64,000 bases of DNA from Colletotrichum lupini (lineage: Eukaryota > Ascomycota > Sordariomycetes > Glomerellales > Glomerellaceae), in contig NC_064682.1 of the NCBI RefSeq assembly GCF_023278565.1, forward strand, positions 4,154,001 to 4,218,000, written 5' to 3'. Of the stretch, positions 23,201 through 36,451 are shown piece by piece. Both the position numbers and the translations under genes were made by a program. Numbering within the stretch: position 1 is the stretch's first letter; each line of letters begins with the position of its first letter. Below the pieces are notes generated by a model, which made no database searches, was not told the origin of the DNA, and saw nothing but the letters and a program-made list of their open reading frames with translations.

Positions 23201-26200
23201 TAAAATACTTATTACTAAAGGTTTTATTCCTCGTATTATCGAATATAATACCTAGTCGATCTATATTTTTTAAATATAAGAAAAATAGGGTATTAATAAG
23301 TAAAATATAAAAAGTTATTATTCCGAAGTACGTCTCTATTTTTATTATACTTAGGGCGACGATTTCCTTACCTAGGCCGAAACTAATCCTTATAATACTT
23401 ACCGTTAATAAATTAAGTATTACTAACGCAATCTTTTATAGTACTTAGAATTACCCTTTTCCTCTAGTTAACTATTATAATACCTTAATATTTAAAATAA
23501 TCGTATAAAAATTATCTAGGCCGTACTTTTCGCTCGTATAGAATATTTATATAAGCTTAATATTTAAAAGGTCTAAATAATATAAAAAGGACCCCTCTAG
23601 CTACTCCTAGATTTACTTAGTACTATATTCTTTTTTTTTAAATATCGAAAGAAATAGCGTCTTCTTTTTAATTATTAAGAAAATAGGCTTTAGCCTTATT
23701 AAATTCGCCCTTTTAGCCACCTCTATATCCGTTATTTAAGGGACCTTCCTTTACTATTTATAAATAAAAGCTTACTTATTAAAAGCTTTTATTACCCTCT
23801 ATTCGTTTAGTTTTATATATCCTCTAGAGGCTAATAGGGTAAAAAAAGAGTAGTTAATATTATTAATTTTATTATAATTTAATTTATTAGTATAGGGGGT
23901 AAGATCTTTTTTATTTTCTAAATCTTTTATAAGGAGTATATATTTTAGGCCGCTATTTTAATTATTATTACTAAGTTCCGTACCCCTAGATCTACCCTTA
24001 TATATAATAAGGAATTAGTTAAACTAACGAGGGCTAGTTTTATTATTTATTACTCTCGATTTTTTATATTATTTATATAATTTAGTACGCTCTTCCTTAG
24101 AGTAGTTACTTAACTAATATCTATCCTTTTTATAAATATAATATTACCTCTTTTATTACCCTACTTATAAGTTAAATCTCTACTTATTTAATAAATCTAA
24201 GCCTCCTTACTAATAATTATTATATCTAGCCTCTTTTCTTTTCTTATTATATATTTAATTGACTTAATATTATTAATAAGGGCCGTTATATACCTAGAAG
24301 TAAGTTTAGCATAGTATTCTTATTTTAATATTAAAACTAAATCTTAGCTTTGAATAAAGCGTTTTGTAATTTTTAAGTACTTAATATAGGGTTATTTTTA
24401 CTTTTAGTATACGCTAGACTACGGTATAAAAATATCCGACTTTCCGCTTATTTATTTCTTTATTTAGCTAGGTTTTCGCTAGCTTATTAATTTAATTAAT
24501 AAGCTCTTTAAGGATCTTTACTCGCAATTTACTTTCTATTATCCTAGTTATAAATATAAAAGAAATCGCTTATAACTTAAATAAGAGCTTTAGGTTTTTA
24601 TCGTAAGTCTTAAAGCGGCTTTAGATTACGTTAATTATACTAAGAAAGTCGTTTCGATCGAGATTATATACTACTTAGTAATAGTAATTAAAGGCTTTGC
24701 TTATAAATATAATATTAATTACTAAATAGTACTAATATTCCCTAATTCTAACTTTTTTATAATAATTATAAAATATTATTAGGGTTTTTTATAAGACCTT
24801 ATACTTCCCCCTAGAGTATAATTTCTTTTTTAAGAAGATCTTTTTAAGGTCTATAAATTACTTTATATTTACTACTAGATTTTTAGTATTTATATATAAT
24901 CCCTACGTCGCTACGTATTATTAATAACTTCGGGTCGTTTACTTCTTTTCTTATTAGCTAATTAGTACCGAATTTTATATTAGTAGCGGTAATAAGTTAT
25001 AAATCGAAATAAGTAGAATTATTAATTATTATACTTTTAGTATTATATTTTGCCCCGGTATATCCTTTTATAATAATAGATTTCCGTTAGTAATTATAGG
25101 GAGGAAATCTAGGTCGTTTACCCTTTTTTTAAATTTATTAAAACGATTATACGCTTTATTAACCTATACCTAGTTCTATAATACGAATTCCTCTTCTATA
25201 ATTATTACTATTAGTATTTTATATAGCTCTTATAATTATAATTATATTAGTAATACCCCTCGCCTATAAAGGAATTTATTAACTATTTTTATAATTCTTA
25301 GGCTTATACTTACGAACTATTCGTTTAGTTAGTAACTAAGGTCGTTTACGATTTTATAAAATAGGAGTTACCCCTATAGCCCCTTTTTCTTATAAACCTT
25401 AATTAAATAGATTAATACCGCGTTAATTTACTTATTATTAGGCTAATCTATAATTTTATATATTTACGTCCCTTAATAATCCGGGTTAATATTTACTTAT
25501 TTATAAGGGATTAGGATTCTATTTAAAATTAGGTTTTATTTTCTTTTTCTTTACCCTAACTTATTAAGGGTCGTGCTCTAGCTTATGCCCGTATTAGTAA
25601 TTACTAGCGTATTTAATTTTAATAGGGATATATTTAATCTACGCGCTACTTATAATAAATCCGTACTTTTACTACTTAACGAATTTATTAAGGTTTAAGA
25701 GATTCTTACTTTTTTTTTTTTTTTTACTACTACTCTCGTTTTTATTATTTTTAGCAATTATTACTACCTTTTTAAATCGCTAGCTATTATACTTATTAAG
25801 ATCTTCCTTTTTATTTAGTATAAAAAGGTAGGTTTTAATAATTCCTTTTTATAATAATAGCAGTAGACGTTTATATTATTATAAAAAGATATAATAATTA
25901 GTTTTAGGATCTTTATTAATTACTAATTTCTACTATCCTATATATTTCTAGCCTCCTAAGCCTCGTACTCTCTATAATCTCTAAATAGCTTCTTTCTTCA
26001 ACCTACTTCCTTTAGGGTAGTATTTTATAAAAATAGTTAAAAATAGACGCTAAGTAGCTCGTAAAAGAGCTATATAAGCTATTAAAAACCGTATAAGCCG
26101 TTAAGTATAGTAAATAAAGTTAAGCCCTCTTTTTTATAAAATTATAGATTTTAAGGACTTATTAAAAATGCTTACTTATTACTTATACGTAGTAGGGTTA

Positions 26201-27215
26201 GATATTTTAGAGATCTTATTTTTTACGGCCTCTTAGTACCTTATTTTATATTTTTTAAATAGTCTTTTTTATAACTTAATTATAATTACGTAATTATCGC
26301 GTACTAGCGATCCTTTTTATTACTTAGTTAATTTTTTAAAATTAGTAATCTTATACTAGGAGCTAATATAAAAAAAAGCCCTTTAGTAGCCCTTTAGAAA
26401 ATTCTTTTCTTTTCCCCTTAGATCCTCGTTTTTTTAGCCTTTTTTTAGGTTAATAATAATTTTAATAAGAGGTTATAAAACTACTTTAGAATAGCTACCT
26501 TTTTCTTAAGTTAATCTCCGAGATTTATAATACTCTTAATTTAATATTATTAAGACTTCTAAATCCCTTCCTCTTTTATTAAACCGTCCCCTATATTATA
26601 TTCTTAAGTAATACCCGGGGGGTAGTTAAGGGAGCTATGAGGAGGTCGTTTAGATTACGGGCTTAAGGTTATACTTATAAAATCCTTATAATAATAAACT
26701 TTTCTATATACTATAGATCTCTTAGCTTAATAATTCTTATAAAGTTACTTTCGCTACTAAATAACAATATTTATATTTAGAAATCCCCTTTTTTAATTAC
26801 GTAATACTCTTTTATATTATATTATTAAGCTCGTTTATTACGCTAATTAATTAAGTAAATAGTTGTTACGTAAGTATTTTCTTTTACTAATTTAACTAAT
26901 TAATTTCTAATCGCGGGCCAGCTATAAAAAAGTCGTTTAATAAAAAAGCTACTCGGGGTAACGGTAAAAGGCTAATTACTTAAATATTTCTATTAATTAA
27001 TATAGTTTAATATAATAAATATTAACCTCTCGTAAATAATAAAGGGCTATAATTACTTAATTCTATATAATATTTAAGAATCGTCTCTTTTTTTATTTAC
27101 TTTTATAAAGTTAATTAATACGAATCTCTTATCTTATATAGTATTAAGAGGTCGTCTTTTTTATATAGTAAAATACCTTACCGATTTACGATAGTAGAAT
27201 TTAACTACTAATTAG

Positions 27216-27420
27216 TATTAGTATCCCTATTATAAAGTAGTTAGTTCGAACCGTAGTTAACGAAGAGATTAATTAAACTATATAAATATTTACGTAGTAG
27301 GTATAAAAAGGAGGTTTTAATTATAAGTTAGGCTGGCTATGATAATTATAAATAGGGCCCCTAATTAGCCCCTGCGCAGTCGGCTGTATGCCGCGGTCGA
27401 ATTAGACTTCTAATCCGACA
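27216..27420 (-). repeat. right LTR of Copia copy 1 (205 bp)
   Basis: It is the partner of 19998-20202. Its outermost ~60 bp keep more G and C than the rest, so mutation was weaker next to unique DNA. The target copy GGTTT follows directly. Confidence 0.9.
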
Positions 27421-27540
27421 GGTTTCCTTCGATTCACCGACATCGTCAGGACGTTATGACTTTCTAAACGAGAGACTGGATACAGAAGACATTACAACTA
27501 TACAGAGACCTGTGCGGCGCAGACTCAAGTCAAATCGTGA

Positions 27541-27546
27541 TATAAG
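27541..27546 (+). promoter_or_regulatory. TATA box of the fasciclin gene
   Basis: TATAAG lies 154 bp upstream of the ATG at 27695 and 120 bp downstream of the Copia LTR end. The core promoter therefore survived the insertion. Confidence 0.4.
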
Positions 27547-27694
27547 ACCAGATGCTACGAACTGCTGGGCTAGAATGAATGTAAATCAACACCCACAACA
27601 CATTGACTGAACACCATCGCATCACGAGCTTCAACCTTGAACTATCACGCTTCCCAGTATCCACTGCTTCTTCACATTTGCGAATAACTTCACC

Positions 27695-29080
27695 ATGCGC
27701 CTTTCAATCCTTTCCGCTTTCCTCATGGCTGGTGTCTCAATGGCCCAGGGAGACATCGCTGCGCTCCTCGCCTCTCAGCCCGATCTCAGCACGCTGCTGG
27801 AACTCGTCAGTCTCGTACCCGGACTTGCAGATACTCTCGCCTCATCCTCCAACATCACAATCGTGGCTCCCACGAACCAAGCGTTTGCCAACGTGCCCCG
27901 CGATGTCCCTGAAGGCGAAGCCATCGAGTACCGCAACAACACCATTGCCATCGGGGCGCTTCTTGCAAACCACGTATTCAAAGGGGTGTATCCGTCGAAC
28001 GTGATCACCGATGTTCCAACCTTCGCCCAGACCTTGCTCGATATCTCATACATCGACTACAGACAGCCTTTCTCCAACTTCGCTGGCGGTGCGTACAACG
28101 GACTTGTGAAGAATGGAGAGGATGTTTGTATCTTGTCTGGAGAGCAGACCATTTCTACTGTCACTCAGGCTGTTCGTACTCATTTGATGCCAAAGTTCGA
28201 GTGACCAGTGTACTAACATACAAGACAGGATATCAAACTTGGAGAGGGTATCACGATCCACAAAATCGACACTGTCCTCTCATTCGGCGCTCCCTTCCAG
28301 CTCTTCACCTTCCGAGCGGGCTACCTCGCCATGAACGCGGCGTTGGAAGCCGCGCACCTGAACTTCGCATTCGGTGAGACTGGAGCCGACGAGCAGGGCC
28401 TGAACATCTCTGACTACACCATCGTTGTGCCTACCGACGAGGCCTTCAAGTCAATTGGCTCGGTGCTTGAGACCGCTAGCCTTGAGACGCTTCAGGAGGT
28501 TCTTCGCTACCACATCATTCCCAACAATGTCATCTTCTCCCCGTCCCTGGGCAATGTCACCGTTCCATCTCTTCAAGGAACCAACCTCACTTTCACGGTT
28601 TTGCCCGATGGTTCAGCCTGGGTCAACAACGCAAGAATCACCTTCCCCAACACAATTCTGTTCAACGGTGTCGCCCACGTGATTGATAGGTCAGTCAAAT
28701 ACCATCAGCATAGCAATTGAATATAAAGCTAACTTCCGGCTAGTGTTTTGAGCCCTGGAAACTTCGACAGGTCTTCCCTGAAGCCGGCATCCCCGGCATC
28801 TGAGCGAGTTGCCTTCTCCGGCGCATCCTCAGTTTCAAGCCTGCCCTTCACAAGTGTCTCCTTCGCGACGGACATGATGGCCTTCACAGCGACACCCAGT
28901 CTGCTTAAGACAGTTGCTGCCGTCGCTACTGCTACCGCTACGGGTGCGGCCAATGCCACCGCCACCGCCACGACTTCTGGCAGGCCCACTACGGTGCCAA
29001 CCAACGGCGGTAGCAACTTGTTCCCCGGCATGATCTTGGCCTTTTCTGTCGCTATCGGATTTGCCGCATTCCTTATTTAA
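27695..29080 (+). CDS. GPI-type fasciclin (FAS1) domain protein
   Basis: Three exons, 27695-28171, 28229-28689 and 28744-29080, encode 424 aa. The introns are 57 and 54 bp, GT-AG. A signal peptide (MRLSILSAFLMAGVSMAQ) is followed by two FAS1 domains. Domain 1, about residues 20-175, contains NITIVAPTNQAFANVP. Domain 2, about 180-335, contains YTIVVPTDEAFKSIG and a YHIIPNNVIFSP segment. The Thr/Ala/Ser-rich tail ends in a hydrophobic helix (FPGMILAFSVAIGFAAFLI), which suits a GPI anchor. Such proteins sit at the fungal cell surface and are linked to adhesion and development. The gene is intact with normal GC despite lying between two RIP-mutated retroelements. Its stop codon is only 13 bp from the Gypsy LTR, so its native 3' UTR has been displaced. 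Confidence 0.9.
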
Positions 29081-29093
29081 ACCTCTCTAGATC

Positions 29094-29302
29094 TATTAGG
29101 CCTCGCCGGTTAGGCCTCGTTAGTTAAAAGATAGCTCAGGGGGTATAAAGAGGGGGACTAAGTAATAAAAGAGCAGCTTAGGTATATATAGAGCACTAGT
29201 AATATACCTTAAAAAAAGAGTAAATTTTAGTAATTTATTTTTTAAACCTTAATAATAATTAGCCTCTATAAGCTTCTTTTCTATATTATATACTTATTAA
29301 TA
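29094..29302 (+). repeat. 5' LTR of the Gypsy element (209 bp)
   Basis: It matches 36238-36446 along its full length with transition differences. Its outer start, TATTAGGCCTCGCC, is less mutated than the copy at the other end. Confidence 0.9.
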
Positions 29303-32300
29303 GTTTAAAATTTTTATTTATAAAGGGAACTAAGCTAGAAGCTTAAAATATTAATAAGAACGAAACGTAGTAAAAGAGCGTAATTAGTGCTATAGTAATA
29401 GTAAAAAAATAACTCTTTTTTATTAAACCCCCTAGAATTACCTCCTCTTTAATAAATAATATAAAAACGAAGCGTAATAAAACGAATAACATAATACTAA
29501 TATAAAAAAACCGTATTATTAAAAATATTAACGAATTTTAAATAAAATAGTAAACCTCTTACCCTTATTTATTAATACCTAAACTAAATAATAAGTAATA
29601 GGCTAATAAAACTATAAAAATAAAAACGATAATTAGAAAAAAATATCTTTATTATAATATATAAAGAGTACTTATATAAAAAATAAATAAATTTAGAACG
29701 CTTATAGAGCTTTTTAAATAGCCCGGCCCTTATACTAAGGGCTACGGTTTTAATTATAATAGCCTCGGATATTAGTTTTAATATAAATAAGAACCTAAAC
29801 CCCTAGACTAAGGATAGTTTAATAAATAAAGCCGTATTTAAAATACTATTTAAATAATAATAAAGTAACGAGTTCGTACTACTTAAGCCCCTATTTATTA
29901 GCTCTTTTTTAACTTAAATAAGTATTATAAATAGAACGTTTATATTTAGACCACTATCCCCCCTTAACTTATTATGTATTAATAAGTCGGTATAAGATTT
30001 ATAGAGCTTCCTCTTTAACTATTATTATTATTTCGATTTATAAACTTAATAAATAAGAATAAACCGTAATAAAATAGTATATATAGTTAGCTACTTAAGT
30101 AATAGTATAAAGACCTCTTAAATATATTATATTTTTAATTACTAAAAGACCCCCGGGTTTATAATAAACTAAGTTATATAAGAGGAACTAAAAACCTTTT
30201 TATAAAATAACCTATCTAATCCCGCTAGTTAAAGAATAGTAATAAGTATATAATTAAATAGTACTTTATAAAGCTAAAAAAAGAAAGTTAACGAGTTTAT
30301 TAATTATATTAATAAGCTCGAAATAGAACTAAAATATATCTTAATAAAAAAATAGAAGATTTTTACGCTAATAAATAAGCTACGGCCCGAACTATACTTC
30401 GTAATAATATTATAAATAAAACTTTTATAAACTTATTTATAGTTAGTATTATTAATAAAACGTATTAAATAATCCTTATTATTAATAAGGAGCCTACGAA
30501 CGTCCCTTAAGTAATATTCTAACTTAAACTTAAATAAGTTAATAAAAAGATACCGGGGCGCTAATAAGTTAAATATATAAAGAATATACCGTAACTTGCT
30601 TAATAAGAATATTACGTATTATAATTATAAAAAGACTAGTTATATTATAAGAGATTACTTATAACCGTAAGAGTAATATTAGTAATATTATAATTATAAT
30701 AAAACTAAGTACTTTACTAATAACTACCTAAGCGTTATATATTATAAATATAATTAAAAAGGGCATAAAGTTACTAATTATTAATTAGACCTTACTTTAG
30801 CTAAGTAGTACGGATTAGTAACGAGCTTAAATACTATTTTAATAAAAAGAGTAGTTAGCGATTAATAAGGGCAGCGCTTAGATATCCTAACTTATATATA
30901 CTTAAACTATATATAAGAGTAATTAAGCGCCCTTATTAATTTAGGAGTAAAAGGGAACGTAGTTAGTATCGGGCTATTTAATAGTTTTAATACTAACTTA
31001 CGAATTTACTTATTATTATAATTAGTAAATATAAAAAGTAAATAAATAAAATACTAAGAAGCTAGTACTTATAACTTCGAATTACTAATAATAACTATAT
31101 AATAGAGATATAGTTATATTGCTTCGTAATAATTAATATTACGGTACTTATACTTATTTTTGATTTCTTTTAGTTAGAGGATATTAACTTATTGATTAGT
31201 TAAAAATAAAAAAAAGTAATAATATTTAATTTATAAACGACATATTTACTTAGATACCCTAAAAAAGGGGCTATTAAATAACTTAGTTTTAATAATACTC
31301 GCGTATATTATAATTAATCTAGTTATAAATAGTAACGTAGTATTAATAAATATAGCCGAGGATTAAAAGCTACGTTATTAAGATTTTAATAACTTATTTT
31401 AAAAAAAAAAAAAGGCTATTTCGTTACTAAATAGAGTATTATATAACTACTATATTAAACTAAATAATACGGCGCTTATTTTTTAAAAACTTATTTACTT
31501 ATTATTAAATTATAAGCTTAAGATCTTACGTAACTATTTAATAAAAATAGAGGCTAGGGGCTAAATACGCCCCTCTATAAGCTTAGTAAGAGTACTTATT
31601 CTTTTTATATTTAAAAAAGAAGGAGAGCTACGACTTTACGTTAATTATAGAGCGATTAATAAAATTATATAAAAAAATAAAACGCCGCTATTACTACTTA
31701 AAAAGATACTAAATAAACTATTTAATACCTCTATTTTTATAAAGCTAGACTTTAAAAACGTATATTATTATATATATATAGCTAAGGGCGATAAGTAAAA
31801 AACGGCTTTTTATATTAAATACGGGTAGTTTAAGTACTTAGTTATACTTTTTAAGCTAACTAACGTGCCTATAACTTTTTAAGCGTATATTAATAACGTT
31901 TTAAGCGGCCTAGTTAATACTGTTTATATTATATATTTAAATAATATCTTAATATATAGTAACGATTACGTAATATATAAAGAGTATATACGTAGCGTAT
32001 TATAAAAACTATAATAATAAAACTTATATTTAAATAGTAATAAATACGAGTTTTATATATTATATATAGGATTTTTAGGGTATATTATATTTAATAAAAA
32101 TATAAACATAGAACCCGCGCGTATTAAAGTTATAATAAATTAGCTATTTTTAAAGAGTATTAAAAATATATAAACGTTTTTTAAATTTATAGGGTTTTAT
32201 TATAAATTTATTAATAATTATATTAAGATAACGGTATTTTTAATAAACTTATTAAAGAAAGTAAAACTAAGATAGTTAGAGCTATTAATACTCGTTATAA

Positions 32301-35300
32301 AGTTATTTAAAAAGTTATTAATAGTATTTATTAATATATTAATACTACGATATTTTAACTTTACCCTGCCTGTATAGTTATAAATAGACGCTTTAGCTCG
32401 AATTATTAGCTTAGTAATTACGTAATTATTTAAAAATAATTAATACTTAATTACTTATAAGTTAAGGAAATTAACGGATATAGAGAGCTATTATAGTATA
32501 AAAAATACGGAGCTATTAATTATTATAGACGTATTAAAGAACTAATAATACTACCTCGCTTATAACTAAGATTAAGTCGTAGTATTTATAAATTATTTTA
32601 ATTTATATTTCTTAAATATAAAAAAGAAATTAAATAAGAAATAGCTACGCTAACTAAATAAACTCGTAACGTTTAATATTAAAATTAGGTTTAAGCTAAG
32701 TATAAAAAGCTTAATAGATAAACTATTATAAAAACCTAATTATAATAAAAATAGTAATAATAGTAGAGTAAAAGAGTTATTATTAAAAATAAAAAAAGAC
32801 CTTTATAATATTAAAAATATATAAGAGCCCCTTAAAATTATAATAATAAAATATATAAGGACGAGCTATAAAAGCGGCTCCTAAGTAAAAGAGATAATAA
32901 GTATTTTAAAAACGGAATTAATAATAATATAAAAAAATAAGTAAAAGAAGTTAAGAGCTCTAGTTTAAGGGAACTCCGAGGAGTACTTTAAGAAGTATAA
33001 CGGGGCTATAAGCCTAGGGTATTAAAGTTATAATATAATATTTAAAAAGCTACTTAAGCTTATTATTAAAATTATAAATCATAAGCTACTCGTTTTATAA
33101 AACTTTAATATAATAAGAATATTTAAAATAGTAGTTAGTAAGGAGGGGTTATTAATAATAAGTTAACTATAGGCCGCTTAATAAAAAAACGCTTTTATAA
33201 AAAATAAATAGTAAATTAAAAAGAACTAACGGCTTTATTTAGTTAAAAAGAAATAATAATAAAACTAAGTATACGACTTAAGAGGGTTATTATATTATAA
33301 TAGCCGTACTTATATATTATTATATAAGGGGCTAAAGAGGGAAGTTATTAAAATATATTATAATATACTTATAATAGGATATTATAATATAAAGTAGATA
33401 ATAGCGCTACTAAAACGCTACTATTATTAAAATAAAATAAGTAAGGATATAAAAAGTTATATTAATACTTATATAATATATTAATAAATAAAGCCTTGTT
33501 ATTATAAGCTATATAGCTTACTATGCCCCCTACTTACCTTAGTTAAGTTATAATAAAAAATATTACTAAATTTTATTACGGGCTTATTTATATTAACTAT
33601 ACTAATTAAAAAGCGCTCTTACGACATAATACTTATTATAATAAACTAATTTATAAAATATAGCGTTTATATTATTATAAGAACGACCCTTATAGCCTAG
33701 GGATTCGTAAACCTCTTATTTATAAAATCTTTTATTAAGTTTAGAATACTTAAAGGGATCGTTTTTAATAAGGAGTTATTATTTATAAATAAGTTTTAAA
33801 CTTATTTTTATTACTTCTTAGTAATAAAGAGGTATCTTAGTACTACGTTTTATTTATAAATAGATAGTTAAATAGAATAATAAAACTAATACTTAGAGTA
33901 GTATTTTTATTACTTCTATATTTAAAACTAATCGGATTAGGTATAGCGTTTTTATTTAGCTAAGTTTATATATAATAATACTTAGTACTTAGTAATTTAT
34001 AAAGCGCTTATTAAAGCCCTATTTAGGTTCTTATTTACGTACTCTATATTAATTTTAATAAGGGCTCGAGATAGTATATAGAATATCTTAGTTAAAGAGC
34101 GTATAACTTAACTATAAATTAATTAAAAAGCTCTATAACTCCTTATATAAAAAGCACGCAAGATATATAAATAATAAGCTAATAAAGCTAAAATAAATAT
34201 ATTATATAAAGTAAGTAACTAAGTATTATTATTAAAAAAAATATTAATAAGTAGCGTCCTAGTTAGAAGTTAGTTAATAAATATCTAGGCCTATTTAAAA
34301 TTAAATTAATAATTAGAACGGTAGGGGTTACTTACTAATTAAATATATTAATATAGTATAAAATATATAATATATTTTATATATCTTTACTTAAGCTATA
34401 TTAATATTATAAAAAGGCCCCTTAGAAGCCCTTATTTATTAAGAATATAAACGGGGAGCTATTTTATAAAATAAAAAATATTATATAATATAAAGGGCTA
34501 AAGAAAAGGTAATAATACTTAATTTAGTAAAAGGGATATAGTAATAATAAAAATACGTAAGAGCTAGCTAAGTATATTAAAAATGTAGCGTTAATTAATA
34601 TATATAAAAAACGAGTTTTAATTAAGTAGCGCGCCTTAGTTTTTAATAAGCTTAATAATATAACGAACTAGTTATTAATAATAAAAAAAGGGGGCTATAT
34701 AATTATAACTAAGTAATATAAATATACTAACTATAAACCGTTTTTTTAATCCTTATAACGCGTAAAAAGACCGCCCTTATTTATAAAAAAACTACCCTTA
34801 TACGTAAAAGGGCTGCCCTAGCTATTATCCTAAGGGTCGTTATAAAAAAAATAATCTCCTTATTATTAACGAATTTATAAATAATTAGTTATAAATATAA
34901 AGCGTAAGTAGAGTAATTATATATTAATTAAAATATTATTTAAGCGGCGTACTTTATTATAAATAGTACGAAGTAATACGATTATAGTATTATTATAAAA
35001 TAAAGACGTAGCGCGGGAGGAGCTTATAATTACTTTATTATTATTATTATTATTATTAATAAGAGTTAAGTAGGCCTTTTTATTAATATACTTAAGCGCC
35101 CTCTATGTATTATTAGTAGTAATTTAGTAAGTTTATTAAAGCTATAAAATAATATTAGCGACTTAAATAATAATAATAATAAAGTAATAACGGAATAATA
35201 ACCTTTTAAATCGTAAACGTTATTATTTAAAATAAGAGCGGTACTTTATAAAGTTCGGATTATGAATTCTATAAACTTAAGAACTTAAAATATTATTAAT

Positions 35301-36237
35301 ATAATATATAAGAGAAATAATAAAGTAGTAACCGCGCTAAGTACTTATTATATTCTTATAAAAATAGTTATATATAATATATTTAATATAACGTACGCTA
35401 AATTTTAAAAAAGTATTAAATAAAGGAGCGAACTAGGGGCTATAAATTATTAACTTAGCTAATTATAATATTTAGTTTTTAAATTAAGCGCTTTATACGT
35501 AATATAAGTAAAATAAAGGAGCGGGTATATTTAGCTAACCCTAATTTTCTTAATATTCGCTTTCTTTTTCTTTTTAATAAAAGTTTATAATAATTAATAT
35601 AAGTAGTATATAAGTAGTAATATATATATAAAATTAGGGTAAATAAAGGGGATATTAAGCTTTTTAAGTAGACTACTATTATTACTATTACTAAGCGTAC
35701 TTATAATACTAATAACCGTTTTATTATTAATAATAATAACTCCGTAATTAAAAGTTATATTTATATTAAAACGAGTTAATAATAAATATAGAACGACTTT
35801 ATAAAAGACTTACTTAAGTATAAGAAGTATACGAGAATAGGGATTTAAAAAATATTCGTTAGTTATAATATTTACGTAACGAGGGAGTAGCGTAAACGCT
35901 AATAAAAATAAGAAACTATATATAAAAAAAAGAATTATAAAAAAAAAAAAAGAATTTAGAATCGTAATAACTTAAAAAGGGGTTAATATTAGTAAATAAA
36001 AATAGGGTAACGACTACCTAAGTATTAATAGTTATAAGGACGGCTTATAAATAGGAGCGACCTAAGTATAAAATTATAAAGCTATTATTTAAAATAAGGG
36101 GTTTATACTTAAGTTAACGGGCGCTATTTATACCTATTTTTATATTATATATTTAAGGACCTTTTAAATAAGAGATTAATATAATATATATAAATTATAA
36201 ATAAGCTTTAAAATAAAGCTTAAGAAAAGGAGTACCT

Positions 36238-36446
36238 TATTAAGCCTCGCTAATTAGGCCTTGTTAGTTAAAGGATAGCTTAGGGAGTATAAAAAAGGGG
36301 ACTAAGTAATAAAAAAGTAGCTTAAGTATATATAGAGCGCTAATAATATACCTCGAGGGAAGGGTAAATTTTAGTAATTTATTTTTTAGACCCTAATAGT
36401 AATTAGCCTCTATAAGCTTCTTCCCTATATTATATACTTATTAATA
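36238..36446 (+). repeat. 3' LTR of the Gypsy element (209 bp)
   Basis: It is the partner of 29094-29302 and ends TTAATA, probably from an original TTAACA. The target-site copy GGATC follows. Confidence 0.9.
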
Positions 36447-36451
36447 GGATC

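Larger units (their letters stand above)
19998..27420 (-). mobile_element. RIP-mutated Ty1/Copia LTR retrotransposon (copy 1)
   Basis: The element is 7423 bp and is bounded by two 205-bp direct LTRs and a perfect 5-bp target duplication (GGTTT at 19993-19997 and 27421-27425). The right LTR ends CA as expected; the left LTR begins TG. The interior is very AT-rich and riddled with stops, with C-to-T and G-to-A style decay typical of RIP. A pyrimidine run just inside the left LTR (about 20204-20222) is the complement of a polypurine tract, so the element points left. The same family in better shape is at 46188-52708, where the order CCHC-protease-integrase-RT-RNaseH can be followed. Here the gag zinc knuckle maps near 24.1 kb and the RNase H end near 20.5 kb. 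No frame is intact, so it is dead. Confidence 0.9.
29094..36446 (+). mobile_element. RIP-mutated Ty3/Gypsy LTR retrotransposon
   Basis: The element is 7353 bp with 209-bp LTRs. The flanking copies AGATC (29089-29093) and GGATC (36447-36451) look like a 5-bp target duplication with one transition. Through the stops, the plus strand shows a mutated CCHC knuckle (about 30611-30655), then RT with ELRL-NYRA-NK at about 31625-31670 and the YLDDILIYS block reading as YLNN at about 31934-31962. An integrase-like segment resembling DFITGLP lies near 33.57 kb. The gag-RT-IN order with integrase after RT is that of Gypsy. A purine-rich run precedes the right LTR. No intact frame remains. Repeated GAT-to-AAT and CAG-to-TAA/TAG changes are the RIP pattern. 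Confidence 0.88.

Noticed and set aside
20203..27215. short open frames and simple AT runs inside the retroelements
   Set aside because: They are artefacts of extreme AT content and RIP; none keeps a retroelement domain without stops.
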